From Arthrobacter sp. V1I9 (GTDB lineage: Bacteria; Actinomycetota; Actinomycetes; Actinomycetales; Micrococcaceae), in NCBI RefSeq assembly GCF_030817075.1, contig NZ_JAUSYU010000001.1, forward strand, positions 2,604,001 through 2,668,000: a stretch of 64,000 bases of DNA. The letters run 5' to 3'. The notes under the pieces were generated by a model. It was not told where the DNA came from. It did no database searches and was given only the letters and a program-made list of their open reading frames with translations. The position numbers were made by a program, and so were the translations under genes. Shown here in pieces: positions 12,899-21,100 of this stretch (the first letter of the stretch is position 1; every line of letters starts with the position of its first letter).

Positions 12899-12931
12899 AA
12901 CGCTGGCCGTCCCTCCGGGGCGGCCAGCGTT
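12899..12931 (+). terminator. greA terminator
   Basis: Arms 12899-12909 and 12921-12931 are perfect 11-base inverted repeats followed by TTGCTTT. It also lies downstream of the convergent rhomboid gene. Confidence 0.85.
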
Positions 12932-12950
12932 TTGCTTTAAGCGAACGAAT

Positions 12951-13568
12951 TCAGGACCTCGAGCCCGTGGCTGTGCGGGGCCTCAGGAGCAGCGCTGCCA
13001 CCACCCCTCCGGCCGCGCCGCCAAGATGCGCCTGCCAGGAGACATACCCGGCCACGAGGGGCAGGATGCCCAGCAGAATGCTGCCGTAGCCCATAAACAG
13101 GACAACCGCCAGCAGAATCTGCCGCCAGCTGTGGTTGAAAAAGCCGCGGACCAGCAGGAAAGCGAACAGCCCGAAGACCAGCCCGGAAGCCCCCACCGTG
13201 ATGCCGCCGTTCCCGATCAGCCACACGGTCAGCCCGGAACCGAGCCAGCTGAAAGCCAGTGCCGTCAGGAATACCCGCAGTCCGGACAAAAAGACCAGGA
13301 AGCCGAAAATTATCAGCGGCAGGCTGTTGGACAGCAAGTGGTTCAGGTTGGCATGCAGGAGCGGGAACGTAAGGATATCCAGCAGCCCGTCGGCGCTCCT
13401 GGGCCTCAGTCCGAACGTCCGGTTCAGAGAGCGGAGCATCAGCGCATTGAACAGTTCGATGGCGAACAGCAGCGCCACAAAGCCGCCCAGCACCAGCAAT
13501 CCGCCCTTTGCCCGGGCAGCAATGGTTTGCCGCTCCCCAGGACCCCCGCTGCCCATCAGTCCGGCCAT
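12951..13568 (-). CDS. Rhomboid family intramembrane serine protease
   Basis: 205-residue polytopic protein. The rhomboid catalytic dyad is present: Ser in VGASGLVFG near residue 125 and His in SWQAHLGGAAGG near residue 180, with the HANLNHLLSNS segment in helix 2. GGAGGG lies four bases before the ATG. It begins 8 bases after the ilvA stop, so it is the last gene of an AI-2E permease-ilvA-rhomboid operon. The substrate is unknown. Confidence 0.88.
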   Translation of the reverse strand: MAGLMGSGGPGERQTIAARAKGGLLVLGGFVALLFAIELFNALMLRSLNRTFGLRPRSADGLLDILTFPLLHANLNHLLSNSLPLIIFGFLVFLSGLRVFLTALAFSWLGSGLTVWLIGNGGITVGASGLVFGLFAFLLVRGFFNHSWRQILLAVVLFMGYGSILLGILPLVAGYVSWQAHLGGAAGGVVAALLLRPRTATGSRS

Positions 13569-13576
13569 TGTCCCTC

Positions 13577-14815
13577 CTAGTGCACCACGATGGGCTGGAA
13601 ACCCTCCGCGCGGAGCGCGCTGAGGACCTGCTCGCCGTGCTCGTGGCCCTTGGTTTCCAGGTTGACGGTAATGGAGACGTCACCCATGCTGATGGACCCG
13701 CCCACCCGCGTGTGGTCCAGGCCGGTGACGTTGGCGTCATTCTCGGCGATGATCCGGGCGATGGTGGCCAGCGAACCCGGACGGTCATCCAGCATCATGC
13801 GGACCGTCATGTAGCGCCCCGCGGCGGAGAGGCCCCGCTGGATGACTTTCAGCATCAGCATCGGATCGATGTTGCCGCCCGAGAGGACCACGGCCGTGGT
13901 TCCCGGATTCTCGATCTTGCCGTCCATGAGGGCGGCCACGCCCACGGCGCCGGCGGGCTCAACCACCATCTTCGCCCGCTCCAGCAGGAAAATGAGCGCC
14001 CGCGCCAGGGAATCTTCGCTGACCGTGACGACGTCGTCCACCAGCTCGCGGATGATGCTGAAGGGAAGCTGCCCCGGGCGCCCGACGGCGATACCGTCTG
14101 CCATGGTGGACACCTTTTTCAGGGGCACGAGTGCATCAGCAGCGAGCGAGGGCGGATATGCCGCGGCGTTCTCCGCCTGCACGCCGATGATGCGGATTTC
14201 CCGGCCCAGTTCCTTCGCCCGTGCTTTGATGGCGACGGCGACGCCCGCCAGGAGCCCGCCACCCCCCACGCCCATGAGGACGGTGTCAACGTTGGGCACC
14301 TGTTCCAGTATTTCGAGCCCCAGCGTGCCCTGCCCTGCGACGACGTCCACGTTGTCGAAGGGGTGGACGAAGACTGTACCGGTTTCATTGCTGTACCGCT
14401 GCGCCTCGGCGAGCGCCTCGTCGACATTGTGCCCGTGCAGGATGACTTCCGCGCCGTGGCCGCGGGTCGCAGCAAGTTTGGGAAGGGCCACCCCCAGCGG
14501 CATGTAAATCCGGGCTTTGATGCCCAGGCTCTTGGCGGCCACGGCAACACCTTGGGCGTGGTTGCCTGCGGACGCGGCCACCACCCCGCGCTTCTTTTCT
14601 TCCGGGGACAGCCGCGCCATCCGCACGTACGCGCCGCGGACCTTGAATGATCCCGCCCGCTGGAGGTTTTCACACTTGAGGTAAACGTCGCCGCCGACGA
14701 GCGCGCCCAGGGCCCGGGATGACTCCACGGGGGTCCGCGCAATAATCCCGTCGAGCAGCTTCTGCGCCTCCAGGACATCGTCCAGCGTGACGGGAAGGGT
14801 TTCAAGGATGTTCAC
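13577..14815 (-). CDS. ilvA: Threonine ammonia-lyase (threonine dehydratase), short ACT form
   Basis: 412-residue PLP enzyme converting threonine to 2-oxobutanoate and ammonia, first step to isoleucine. The PLP lysine is in AGSFKVRGA near residue 58 and the phosphate-binding loop is GVGGGGLLAG near residue 186. A single C-terminal ACT domain (about 335-412, beginning YMTVRMMLDDRPGSLA) marks the short form also annotated as catabolic TdcB-like, so the biosynthetic label is likely but not certain. GTG 14815 has GGAG eight bases ahead and follows the upstream stop by 3 bases. Confidence 0.9.
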   Translation of the reverse strand: MNILETLPVTLDDVLEAQKLLDGIIARTPVESSRALGALVGGDVYLKCENLQRAGSFKVRGAYVRMARLSPEEKKRGVVAASAGNHAQGVAVAAKSLGIKARIYMPLGVALPKLAATRGHGAEVILHGHNVDEALAEAQRYSNETGTVFVHPFDNVDVVAGQGTLGLEILEQVPNVDTVLMGVGGGGLLAGVAVAIKARAKELGREIRIIGVQAENAAAYPPSLAADALVPLKKVSTMADGIAVGRPGQLPFSIIRELVDDVVTVSEDSLARALIFLLERAKMVVEPAGAVGVAALMDGKIENPGTTAVVLSGGNIDPMLMLKVIQRGLSAAGRYMTVRMMLDDRPGSLATIARIIAENDANVTGLDHTRVGGSISMGDVSITVNLETKGHEHGEQVLSALRAEGFQPIVVH

Positions 14816-14818
14816 GGA

Positions 14819-16180
14819 CTAATCTCCTCTGGATTTTGGCCCCGGCGCCGCGTCCTCGGAACGGGCGTCAGGTTGTTCTGCGTCGGTGCTGGCTGCGGCG
14901 TCCTTGCCGCCCTTGAGGGCGTCCGGCGGGTCAACACGCGTAATAGTGTTGTCCGGGCCAGCCCCGGCAGCCACCGGGCCTGCAGGCGTTGCCAGCACCT
15001 GTTCATGTTCCCACGTTCTGGCGGCGATGTAGCGAACGGCCGAGTTTGCGACGGCGAGGATGGGCACCGAGAACAACGCGCCGGGAATCCCGGCCAGGTA
15101 GGATCCGGCCGCTACCGACAGGATCACAGCCACGGGATGCAAAGCTACGGCCTTGCCCATCACGAGGGGCTGAAGGATGTGACTTTCCAACTGCTGCACC
15201 AGCAGCACTATGCCGAGCATGATCAAGGCGTTGATGGGGCCATTAGCCACTAATGCAAGCAGTACTGCTATGGCGCCGGTCACCAGTGCACCAACAATGG
15301 GGATGAACGAACCGATGAACACCAGCACGCTCAGTGGCAGCGCCAGCGGGACGCCGATAATCGCCGCGCCCACGCCGATGCCCACGGCATCGACAAATGC
15401 GACGAACATCTGGATGCGCGCATAGCTCACCATTGATGCCCAGCCCTTACGCCCTGCGCCGAACGTCGCCGCGCGTGCCTTCCGGGGCAGCAGCCGGACG
15501 AGGAAAGCCCAAATCCGGTCGCCTTCCAGCAGGAAAAAGATGAGGACGAAGAGCGCGAGTACCAGTCCCGCCGCGAAATGCCCCGCGGTGCTGCCGAAGG
15601 ACAGCGCACCGCTGAGGATACTGCTGGTGTTGTCCTGCAGTGCCGTAGTGGCTTCCTGCAGGTACCTGTCAATCTGGTCGGCCGTCAGGTGGAGGGGCCC
15701 CTCGGACAACCAGTCCTGTATTTGGCGTATGCCGGTCAGCGCCTCAGACCAGAGCTCCCCGAATCCGGCGACGAGCTGCCTGCCCACCAGCGCCAGTGAT
15801 CCGCCGATCAGGCCCAGGAAACCCACCACGGTGATGGCCACAGCCGCCCCGCCGGGCACCCTGCCCCGTTTCAGCCAGCTCACCACCGGACTCAGGAGCC
15901 CGGCCAAAAGGGCCGCAACCATCACCGGAATGATCAGGAAACTGATCCCCCTCAGCAGCCACACCAGTGCACCGCCCACAAGGAGGATGAGCCCCAGGCG
16001 CCAGGCCCAGGACGCGGCGATGCGCACCCCGTAGGGAATGTCCTTGTCCAGTTCACGGTCTGTCAGAACCCGGAGCGGCGCAGTTCCTGTTGCCGGTGCA
16101 GTTCCTGTTGCCGGTGCAGCGGATGGTTGCCGTACTGGGGTTTGAGGGTCGGGCGAAACGGGATCCTCGGCTGGCGTCAT
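14819..16180 (-). CDS. AI-2E family transporter (PerM-like)
   Basis: 453-residue membrane protein of the AI-2E/UPF0118 family. Eight or so helices run from about residue 55 to 390, with the conserved region IGSFIPIVGALVTGAIAVLLAL near residue 290 and the LESHILQPLVMGKAVALHPV segment typical of the family. Hydrophilic tails at both ends are Pro/Ala-rich. The N-terminal tail contains an 18-base tandem duplication (ATGTAP twice). Members export autoinducer-2 or act as Na+/H+ antiporters; which applies here cannot be told. It is first in an operon with ilvA and the rhomboid gene. Confidence 0.88.
   Translation of the reverse strand: MTPAEDPVSPDPQTPVRQPSAAPATGTAPATGTAPLRVLTDRELDKDIPYGVRIAASWAWRLGLILLVGGALVWLLRGISFLIIPVMVAALLAGLLSPVVSWLKRGRVPGGAAVAITVVGFLGLIGGSLALVGRQLVAGFGELWSEALTGIRQIQDWLSEGPLHLTADQIDRYLQEATTALQDNTSSILSGALSFGSTAGHFAAGLVLALFVLIFFLLEGDRIWAFLVRLLPRKARAATFGAGRKGWASMVSYARIQMFVAFVDAVGIGVGAAIIGVPLALPLSVLVFIGSFIPIVGALVTGAIAVLLALVANGPINALIMLGIVLLVQQLESHILQPLVMGKAVALHPVAVILSVAAGSYLAGIPGALFSVPILAVANSAVRYIAARTWEHEQVLATPAGPVAAGAGPDNTITRVDPPDALKGGKDAAASTDAEQPDARSEDAAPGPKSRGD
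16082..16117 (-). repeat. 18-base tandem duplication in the AI-2E gene
   Basis: Two adjacent copies of an 18-base unit encode ATGTAP-ATGTAP in the disordered N-terminal tail. It is in frame and probably arose by slippage. Confidence 0.7.
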
Positions 16181-16219
16181 AGCCTAATAATTCCCCAGCC
16201 GTGGCCTAATGGGAAACTG

Positions 16220-17179
16220 CTAGCCGGCGTCCCCTGTGCGGTAATCGATCCCCCATGACATGGTGAAGGACTCACCCGGCTGCAGCCAGCGAAGGCCGTC
16301 GCCGGAGTTGAACGCATTGGCGGGACCGGTCATGGGTTCAACAGCCACAGCGCGGCTGCGCCCCGGGTACTGGGTACTGACGTAAACGTGGACGTACTGG
16401 CAGGATTCGTCCTGCCAAAGGCTCACCTGCCGGCCATCCGGTGCCGCCAAAGTGTGCCGGGCCTTGCCGTCCTCGAACTGCAGGCCGGTCAGGGCGACGT
16501 CGACGCTTAGCGGCGCGATGCGCAGCCCTGCCCGGAAGTCGGTGTCACCCTGGACTGGAGCGCTGCTGCGCGGAATGAGGCGCTCGTCAGCAAGCAATTG
16601 GGTGTCGGCAGCAACAGTCAACACCAGGTCCTCGATGGCGGCGTCCCCCAGTCGCAGATACGGGTGTGCCCCAAGGACGAACGGCGCCGGCGCCTTGGCA
16701 TGGTTGGCCAGCGTCTGCCGGACCACCAGGCCGAGGTCTTCGGTGAGGAGGTACTGCACACGGTGTCGTGCCAGGAACGGGTAACCATGCTGCGGAAAAA
16801 TGGTGGCCTCGAGCGTCACAGAATGCTCGGACTCGTCCACCAGCGTGTAGGAGGCGTTGCGGAGGAGTCCGTGGCTGGCGTTGTGGCGCGCCACCTCCGT
16901 GATGGCCAGCTGCTGCTTCTTGCCGTCCAGGAACCACTGCCCGTCTTCCACCCGGTTGGCCCACGGGGCGAGGGTAATACCGCACCCGCCCGGCGGGATC
17001 TGGTCGTCGCCGTAAGTTTCAGTGAGCTGGACGCCCGCCCGGCTGAACAAGCGGAGTCCGGCAGCCAGTTCGGTGACCACTGCCAGGGCGTCTCCCCGCC
17101 GGAGTTCATACTGCCGGCCGGTGGCGTATGCCCGGTAGCCTGAAGCGACGCTGGTTTCGAGGGGTGAATCGGAAGTCAT
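16220..17179 (-). CDS. Aldose 1-epimerase family protein (GalM-like)
   Basis: 319-residue mutarotase-type protein that likely interconverts alpha and beta galactose or related sugars. Family features are ITLAPWANRVEDGQW near residue 67, ASHGLLRNASY, and LGAHPYLRLGDA near residue 170 with the HP pair used for catalysis. Start ATG 17179 (MTSDSPLETS) is preferred to the longer frame because the family begins there. It diverges from galT-galK across a 129-base gap, which fits a Leloir pathway gene. Other hexose mutarotases look alike, so the exact sugar is not proven. Confidence 0.85.
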   Translation of the reverse strand: MTSDSPLETSVASGYRAYATGRQYELRRGDALAVVTELAAGLRLFSRAGVQLTETYGDDQIPPGGCGITLAPWANRVEDGQWFLDGKKQQLAITEVARHNASHGLLRNASYTLVDESEHSVTLEATIFPQHGYPFLARHRVQYLLTEDLGLVVRQTLANHAKAPAPFVLGAHPYLRLGDAAIEDLVLTVAADTQLLADERLIPRSSAPVQGDTDFRAGLRIAPLSVDVALTGLQFEDGKARHTLAAPDGRQVSLWQDESCQYVHVYVSTQYPGRSRAVAVEPMTGPANAFNSGDGLRWLQPGESFTMSWGIDYRTGDAG

Positions 17180-17268
17180 GAGCAATACCGTACAGCGCTG
17201 CCATTGCCCGCGCACCCGGCATTTGTTCTGTTTTGTTTGCTTCTATTCCCTTTTGGGCGACCTGTGAC

Positions 17269-17278
17269 ACAATATTGT
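17269..17278. promoter_or_regulatory. Palindrome in the galM/galT divergent promoter
   Basis: ACAATATTGT is a perfect 10-base palindrome, 31 bases before the galT start. T-rich DNA (17223-17250) precedes it. It may be part of an operator or promoter; no regulator gene is adjacent. Confidence 0.35.
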
Positions 17279-17308
17279 TAAGTTGCAGCAACACCCAAAG
17301 GACGGTTC

Positions 17309-18469
17309 ATGACGGGAATCACCAGCACCAGGCTCTCTGACGGCAGGGAGCTGATTTATTTTGACGACGCCCACGCCCCCAAAGCGCGGACGGCGGACAC
17401 CACCACGGACCACCGCGGCCTGGCCCCCAGGGGCGAGCCGGGCGAAGTCCGTTTCGATGCCCTCACCGACGAATGGGTGGCGGTAGCAGCCCACCGCCAA
17501 AGCCGCACCCATCTGCCGCCGGCGGACCAGTGTCCCATTTGCCCCACTACCGCCGGCAATCCTTCAGAGATACCGGCTGACGACTACGACGTTGTGGTAT
17601 TCGAGAACCGCTTCCCGTCGCTTGGCCCGGCTCTGGGCACGGTCCCTGCGGTAGCGGCCTGGGGAACAACGGGACCCGCCTACGGCCGCTGCGAAGTGGT
17701 GGCGTTCACCCCGGCCCATACCGGATCCTTCAGCGGACTCAGCGAAGCCCGCTCCCGCACAGTGATTGAGGCATGGGCGCAGCGCACCGAAGCCCTGAGC
17801 GCGCTCCCCGGAATCAAACAGGTCTTCCCCTTCGAGAACCGCGGCGCGGATATCGGCGTAACTCTCCACCATCCCCACGGCCAAATTTATGCCTACCCCT
17901 ACGTGACTCCGCGCGCAGGTGTCCTGGGCGCCGCTGCCCGGAAGTTCTACGATGCTGAGGACGGCCGGGAGACCCTCACGGGCTCGCTGCTGCGCTCCGA
18001 ACGCGAAGACGGCAGCCGGATGGTCTTGGAGGGCGAAAACTTCAGCGCCTACGTTCCGTTTGCTGCCCGCTGGCCACTGGAGATCCATCTGGTTCCCCAC
18101 CGCCAGGTTTCCGATCTGGCAGGGTTGAGCGGGAAGGAGAAGGATGAACTGGCGCATGTCTACCTTGACCTGCTCAAACGATTGGACGCGCTCTACCCCA
18201 CGCCAACGCCGTACATCTCCGCGTGGCACCAGGCCCCGCTGGACGACCTGCTACGTCCCGCAAGCTACCTCCACCTCCAGCTGACCTCCCCGCGGCGGGC
18301 TGCCGACAAGCTGAAGTTCCTCGCCGGTTCCGAGGCTGCGATGGGCGCCTTCATTAATGACACCACCCCGGAAAGCGTGGCCGAGCGCCTGCGCAGCGTC
18401 ACCGTTCCGGCTTCAACACCATCCAGCGCTGCCCTCCGGGCAGCCCTGCCCCAAGGAGCTTCCGCGTGA
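17309..18469 (+). CDS. galT: Galactose-1-phosphate uridylyltransferase
   Basis: 386-residue class I GalT of the Leloir pathway: UDP-glucose + galactose-1-P to UDP-galactose + glucose-1-P. The zinc motif CPICP is near residue 75, and the catalytic histidine is in LHHPHGQIYAYPY near residue 190. HLVPHRQ and HLQL complete the HIT-like core. AAAGGA stands six bases before the ATG. Its TGA overlaps the galK GTG, so the pair is coupled. galE is not in the window. Confidence 0.95.
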   Translation: MTGITSTRLSDGRELIYFDDAHAPKARTADTTTDHRGLAPRGEPGEVRFDALTDEWVAVAAHRQSRTHLPPADQCPICPTTAGNPSEIPADDYDVVVFENRFPSLGPALGTVPAVAAWGTTGPAYGRCEVVAFTPAHTGSFSGLSEARSRTVIEAWAQRTEALSALPGIKQVFPFENRGADIGVTLHHPHGQIYAYPYVTPRAGVLGAAARKFYDAEDGRETLTGSLLRSEREDGSRMVLEGENFSAYVPFAARWPLEIHLVPHRQVSDLAGLSGKEKDELAHVYLDLLKRLDALYPTPTPYISAWHQAPLDDLLRPASYLHLQLTSPRRAADKLKFLAGSEAAMGAFINDTTPESVAERLRSVTVPASTPSSAALRAALPQGASA

Positions 18470-19653
18470 GTGCCGCATCTGACCCGCTGACCGTACCGGA
18501 AGGCACCTGTACCGAGGACCTGGCCGCCCGGTTCACCCGGGAGTTCGGCGGGGTTCCCGCCGGCATCTGGCAGGCGCCGGGCCGCGTGAACCTGATCGGT
18601 GAGCATACGGACTACAACGAGGGGTTTGTCCTGCCCTTCGCGATTGACCGGACAGCACGCGTGGCAGTAGCAGTGCGCCCTGATAACTCCGTGCGGCTGT
18701 TGTCCACGTACGGGGACCAGGGCGTGGTGACCACCACGCTGGATTCCCTGCAGCCCGGCTCGGCGAAAGGCTGGACGAAGTATCCGCTGGGTGTCATGTG
18801 GGCGCTTCGCCAGAAGGGCATCGAGGTGCCGGGCGTTGACCTGCTGCTGGACTCGAACGTCCCGCTCGGCGCGGGGCTCTCCTCCTCCCATGCCATCGAA
18901 TGCGCCGTCATCTCGGCACTGAATGAACTGACCGGCGCCGGGCTGCAGGCGGAGGACATGGTCCTGGCCACGCAGCAGGCCGAAAACGATTTCGTGGGGG
19001 CGCCCACAGGGATAATGGATCAATCCGCCTCGTTACGCGGCTCCAAGGGCCACGCCGTCTTCCTGGACTGCAGGGACCAGAACGTCAGCCTGGTTCCGTT
19101 CGAAACGGAGCCGGCAGGCCTGGTGATGCTGGTCATCGACACCAAGGTGTCCCACTCCCATGCCGACGGCGGGTACGCGTCCCGGCGCGCATCCTGCGAG
19201 CTGGGCGCTGAGGTGCTGGGCGTTAGGGCACTGCGGGATGTCCAGGTAGGTGAACTGGAGGAAGCCTCGGGGCTGCTGGACGAAGTGACGTTCCGCCGGG
19301 TGCGCCATGTGGTCACCGAGAACGACCGCGTCCTCCAGAGTGTGGACCTCCTCGCGGCTGAGGGGCCGGCGTCAATCGGCCCACTCCTGGACGCGAGCCA
19401 CGCGTCCATGCGCGACGACTTTGAAATCTCGTGCCCGGAACTCGACTTGGCGGTGGAGGCCTCCCGTGCCAACGGCGCCATCGGCGCCCGGATGACAGGT
19501 GGCGGGTTTGGCGGCGCGGCCATCGCGCTCACACCGGTGGGCTCGGAGCAAAAGGTGCGCGACGCCGTCGCCAAGGCTTTCGCTGCTGCCGGTTTCACTG
19601 CGCCGGATATCTTCACCGTGACTCCGGCAGCCGGCGCCATGCGGATTGCCTAG
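18466..19653 (+). CDS. galK: Galactokinase
   Basis: 395-residue GHMP kinase phosphorylating galactose at C1 with ATP. The galactose signature GRVNLIGEHTDYNEG is at about residues 37-51, the ATP loop PLGAGLSSSHA near 135, and the third GHMP motif GARMTGGGFGG near 344. The start is GTG 18466 in a GTGA overlap with the galT stop. A strong hairpin terminator follows. Confidence 0.96.
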   Translation: MSAASDPLTVPEGTCTEDLAARFTREFGGVPAGIWQAPGRVNLIGEHTDYNEGFVLPFAIDRTARVAVAVRPDNSVRLLSTYGDQGVVTTTLDSLQPGSAKGWTKYPLGVMWALRQKGIEVPGVDLLLDSNVPLGAGLSSSHAIECAVISALNELTGAGLQAEDMVLATQQAENDFVGAPTGIMDQSASLRGSKGHAVFLDCRDQNVSLVPFETEPAGLVMLVIDTKVSHSHADGGYASRRASCELGAEVLGVRALRDVQVGELEEASGLLDEVTFRRVRHVVTENDRVLQSVDLLAAEGPASIGPLLDASHASMRDDFEISCPELDLAVEASRANGAIGARMTGGGFGGAAIALTPVGSEQKVRDAVAKAFAAAGFTAPDIFTVTPAAGAMRIA

Positions 19654-19665
19654 TTCCCCAAAACA

Positions 19666-19699
19666 GCTGAGGGCCCCACCATTCGGTGGGGCCCTCAGC
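19666..19699. terminator. galK terminator
   Basis: Perfect 15-base arms (19666-19680, 19685-19699) with loop ATTC, followed by TTTTAGC. It also serves the convergent Bax-1-like gene. Confidence 0.9.
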
Positions 19700-19749
19700 T
19701 TTTAGCTGGCTACTGCTTTGCGTCCGACGGCGGGAGGCCGCTGTGGGGG

Positions 19750-20661
19750 TTAGTCGTCCCCGCGGAGGATCGCCAGCAGGCGGATGATCTCCACATAGAG
19801 CCACACGAGGGTGACGGTGAGGCCGAAGGCGGCGGTCCAGGAGAAGCGCTGCGGGGCGCCGCTGCGGACGCCTGCTTCGATGCTGGTGAAGTCCATGATC
19901 AGCGAGAAGGCAGCCAGACCGATGGCGAAGACGCCGATGAGGACGCCGATGATGCCGCTGCGCAGGCCGAACGGCTCCTGCGTTACTCCGGTGAGCATCA
20001 TGATGAGGTTGACCACGGAGAACAGGGCGTAGCCTGCGATCGCGATCATAAAGAAGCGCATTGCCTTGGGCGTGGCGCGGACCTTGCCGCTCTTGAAGAG
20101 CAGCAGCGTCACTGCAAACACGGAGAGAGTACCCACCACTGCCTGCAGGCCGACACCCGGGTACTGGGTGTCCAGAATGCGGGTCAGGCCGCCGAGGAAG
20201 AGGCCTTCCAGTGCGGCATAGGCAAGAATGAGCGCCGGGGAGGGCTGCTTCTTGAACGTGTTGACCAGCGCCAGCACGAAGCCGCCAAGGGCGCCCACAA
20301 TCATCAGCAGCGAGGCAAGGCCCAAGCCAACGGTCAGCGTGACGGCGGCGCCAACGATGACGGCGCCGAGGCAGAGGGTCGTTTTGACGATAACGTCGTC
20401 GAACGTCATCCGGCCGGTGTCTGCGGGGCCGGCTGCAGGCTGGTTGTACATCTGCTGCAGCTGCTCGTCGGTCATGGGCTGCTGTCCGTAGCCCTGCTGG
20501 CCGTACGGAGCCTGGCCGTAGGGAGCCTGGCCGTACGGCTGCTGGCCATAGGGAGCCTGGCCGTACGGCTGCTGGCCGTACGGAGCCTGCGGGACAGGCG
20601 GTGCCTGGGTGGCTCCACGGAAGCTTCTTCCGTTGAAGATCGGGTTGCCGCCAAGTGCCAT
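19750..20661 (-). CDS. Bax inhibitor-1/YccA family membrane protein
   Basis: 303-residue protein with a low-complexity cytoplasmic N-terminus (residues 1-85) and seven helices (about 95-300) of the Bax-1/YccA type. The N-terminus holds about eight imperfect PYGQ(Q/A) repeats from residue 27 to 62, then MTDEQLQQMYNQPAAG. Family members are calcium-leak channels or modulators of membrane proteases. GGAGG stands nine bases before the ATG. It is monocistronic between galK and the liv operon. Confidence 0.88.
   Translation of the reverse strand: MALGGNPIFNGRSFRGATQAPPVPQAPYGQQPYGQAPYGQQPYGQAPYGQAPYGQQGYGQQPMTDEQLQQMYNQPAAGPADTGRMTFDDVIVKTTLCLGAVIVGAAVTLTVGLGLASLLMIVGALGGFVLALVNTFKKQPSPALILAYAALEGLFLGGLTRILDTQYPGVGLQAVVGTLSVFAVTLLLFKSGKVRATPKAMRFFMIAIAGYALFSVVNLIMMLTGVTQEPFGLRSGIIGVLIGVFAIGLAAFSLIMDFTSIEAGVRSGAPQRFSWTAAFGLTVTLVWLYVEIIRLLAILRGDD
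20478..20584 (-). repeat. PYGQ-coding tandem repeats in the Bax-1-like gene
   Basis: Imperfect 15- to 30-base units coding for PYGQQ/PYGQA repeat about eight times. The nucleotide repeats are very similar and probably vary in number between strains by slippage. Confidence 0.75.
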
Positions 20662-21100
20662 TGCGGGATTCCTCCAATAGGGGATGTGTTGTGAACCTTA
20701 TGGTTTACGCTACCAATTTTCACGTCCTTGCACCGCTAAAAGTTCCCCGCCGCAGGCGGGTGCAACCCAACCGTGACGTGTTGAAGCGGGCCACGCGGTT
20801 TCATGACGGACTCCAGCAGGGTGGCAGCCGGCAGGAAGCACCATGAATCAACAAAGGTTTCCTCCGGCTTTCCCTGCGGTTCGGGCTCCCGGCGCCGCCC
20901 AGTTGTTACCTGATCGCTATCCTGACGCCCCCAATCGCGGCATTTATCGGTTCTTCCGGGCTGTAGCATAAGCCAAGCAGGGTGACGGAACTCACATGCG
21001 TGACGGGTGCAGGGCGTTATGGCATCATCCCAGCCCTGCATCCGTTCGCAGCGGCTGCAATGGAGCAGCCGAGACCGCCCCCCAAGTGGAGGTTTTCAAT
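20662..21100. other. Long divergent intergenic region between the Bax-1-like gene and livH
   Basis: 439 bases with no convincing gene. It must hold promoters for both flanking genes. A small hairpin CCCGCC-GCA-GGCGGG lies at 20746-20760. I could not place a -35/-10 pair with confidence. Open frames run through part of it, including a longer frame ahead of livH, but they lack ribosome sites. Confidence 0.6.

Noticed and set aside
13508..14650. Long plus-strand frame opposite ilvA
   Set aside because: Low-complexity His/Gly/Asp composition typical of antisense shadows; ilvA has all family motifs.
20478..20584. Possible CRISPR or satellite array
   Set aside because: The repeats are contiguous, in frame and code for PYGQ units; there are no spacers.
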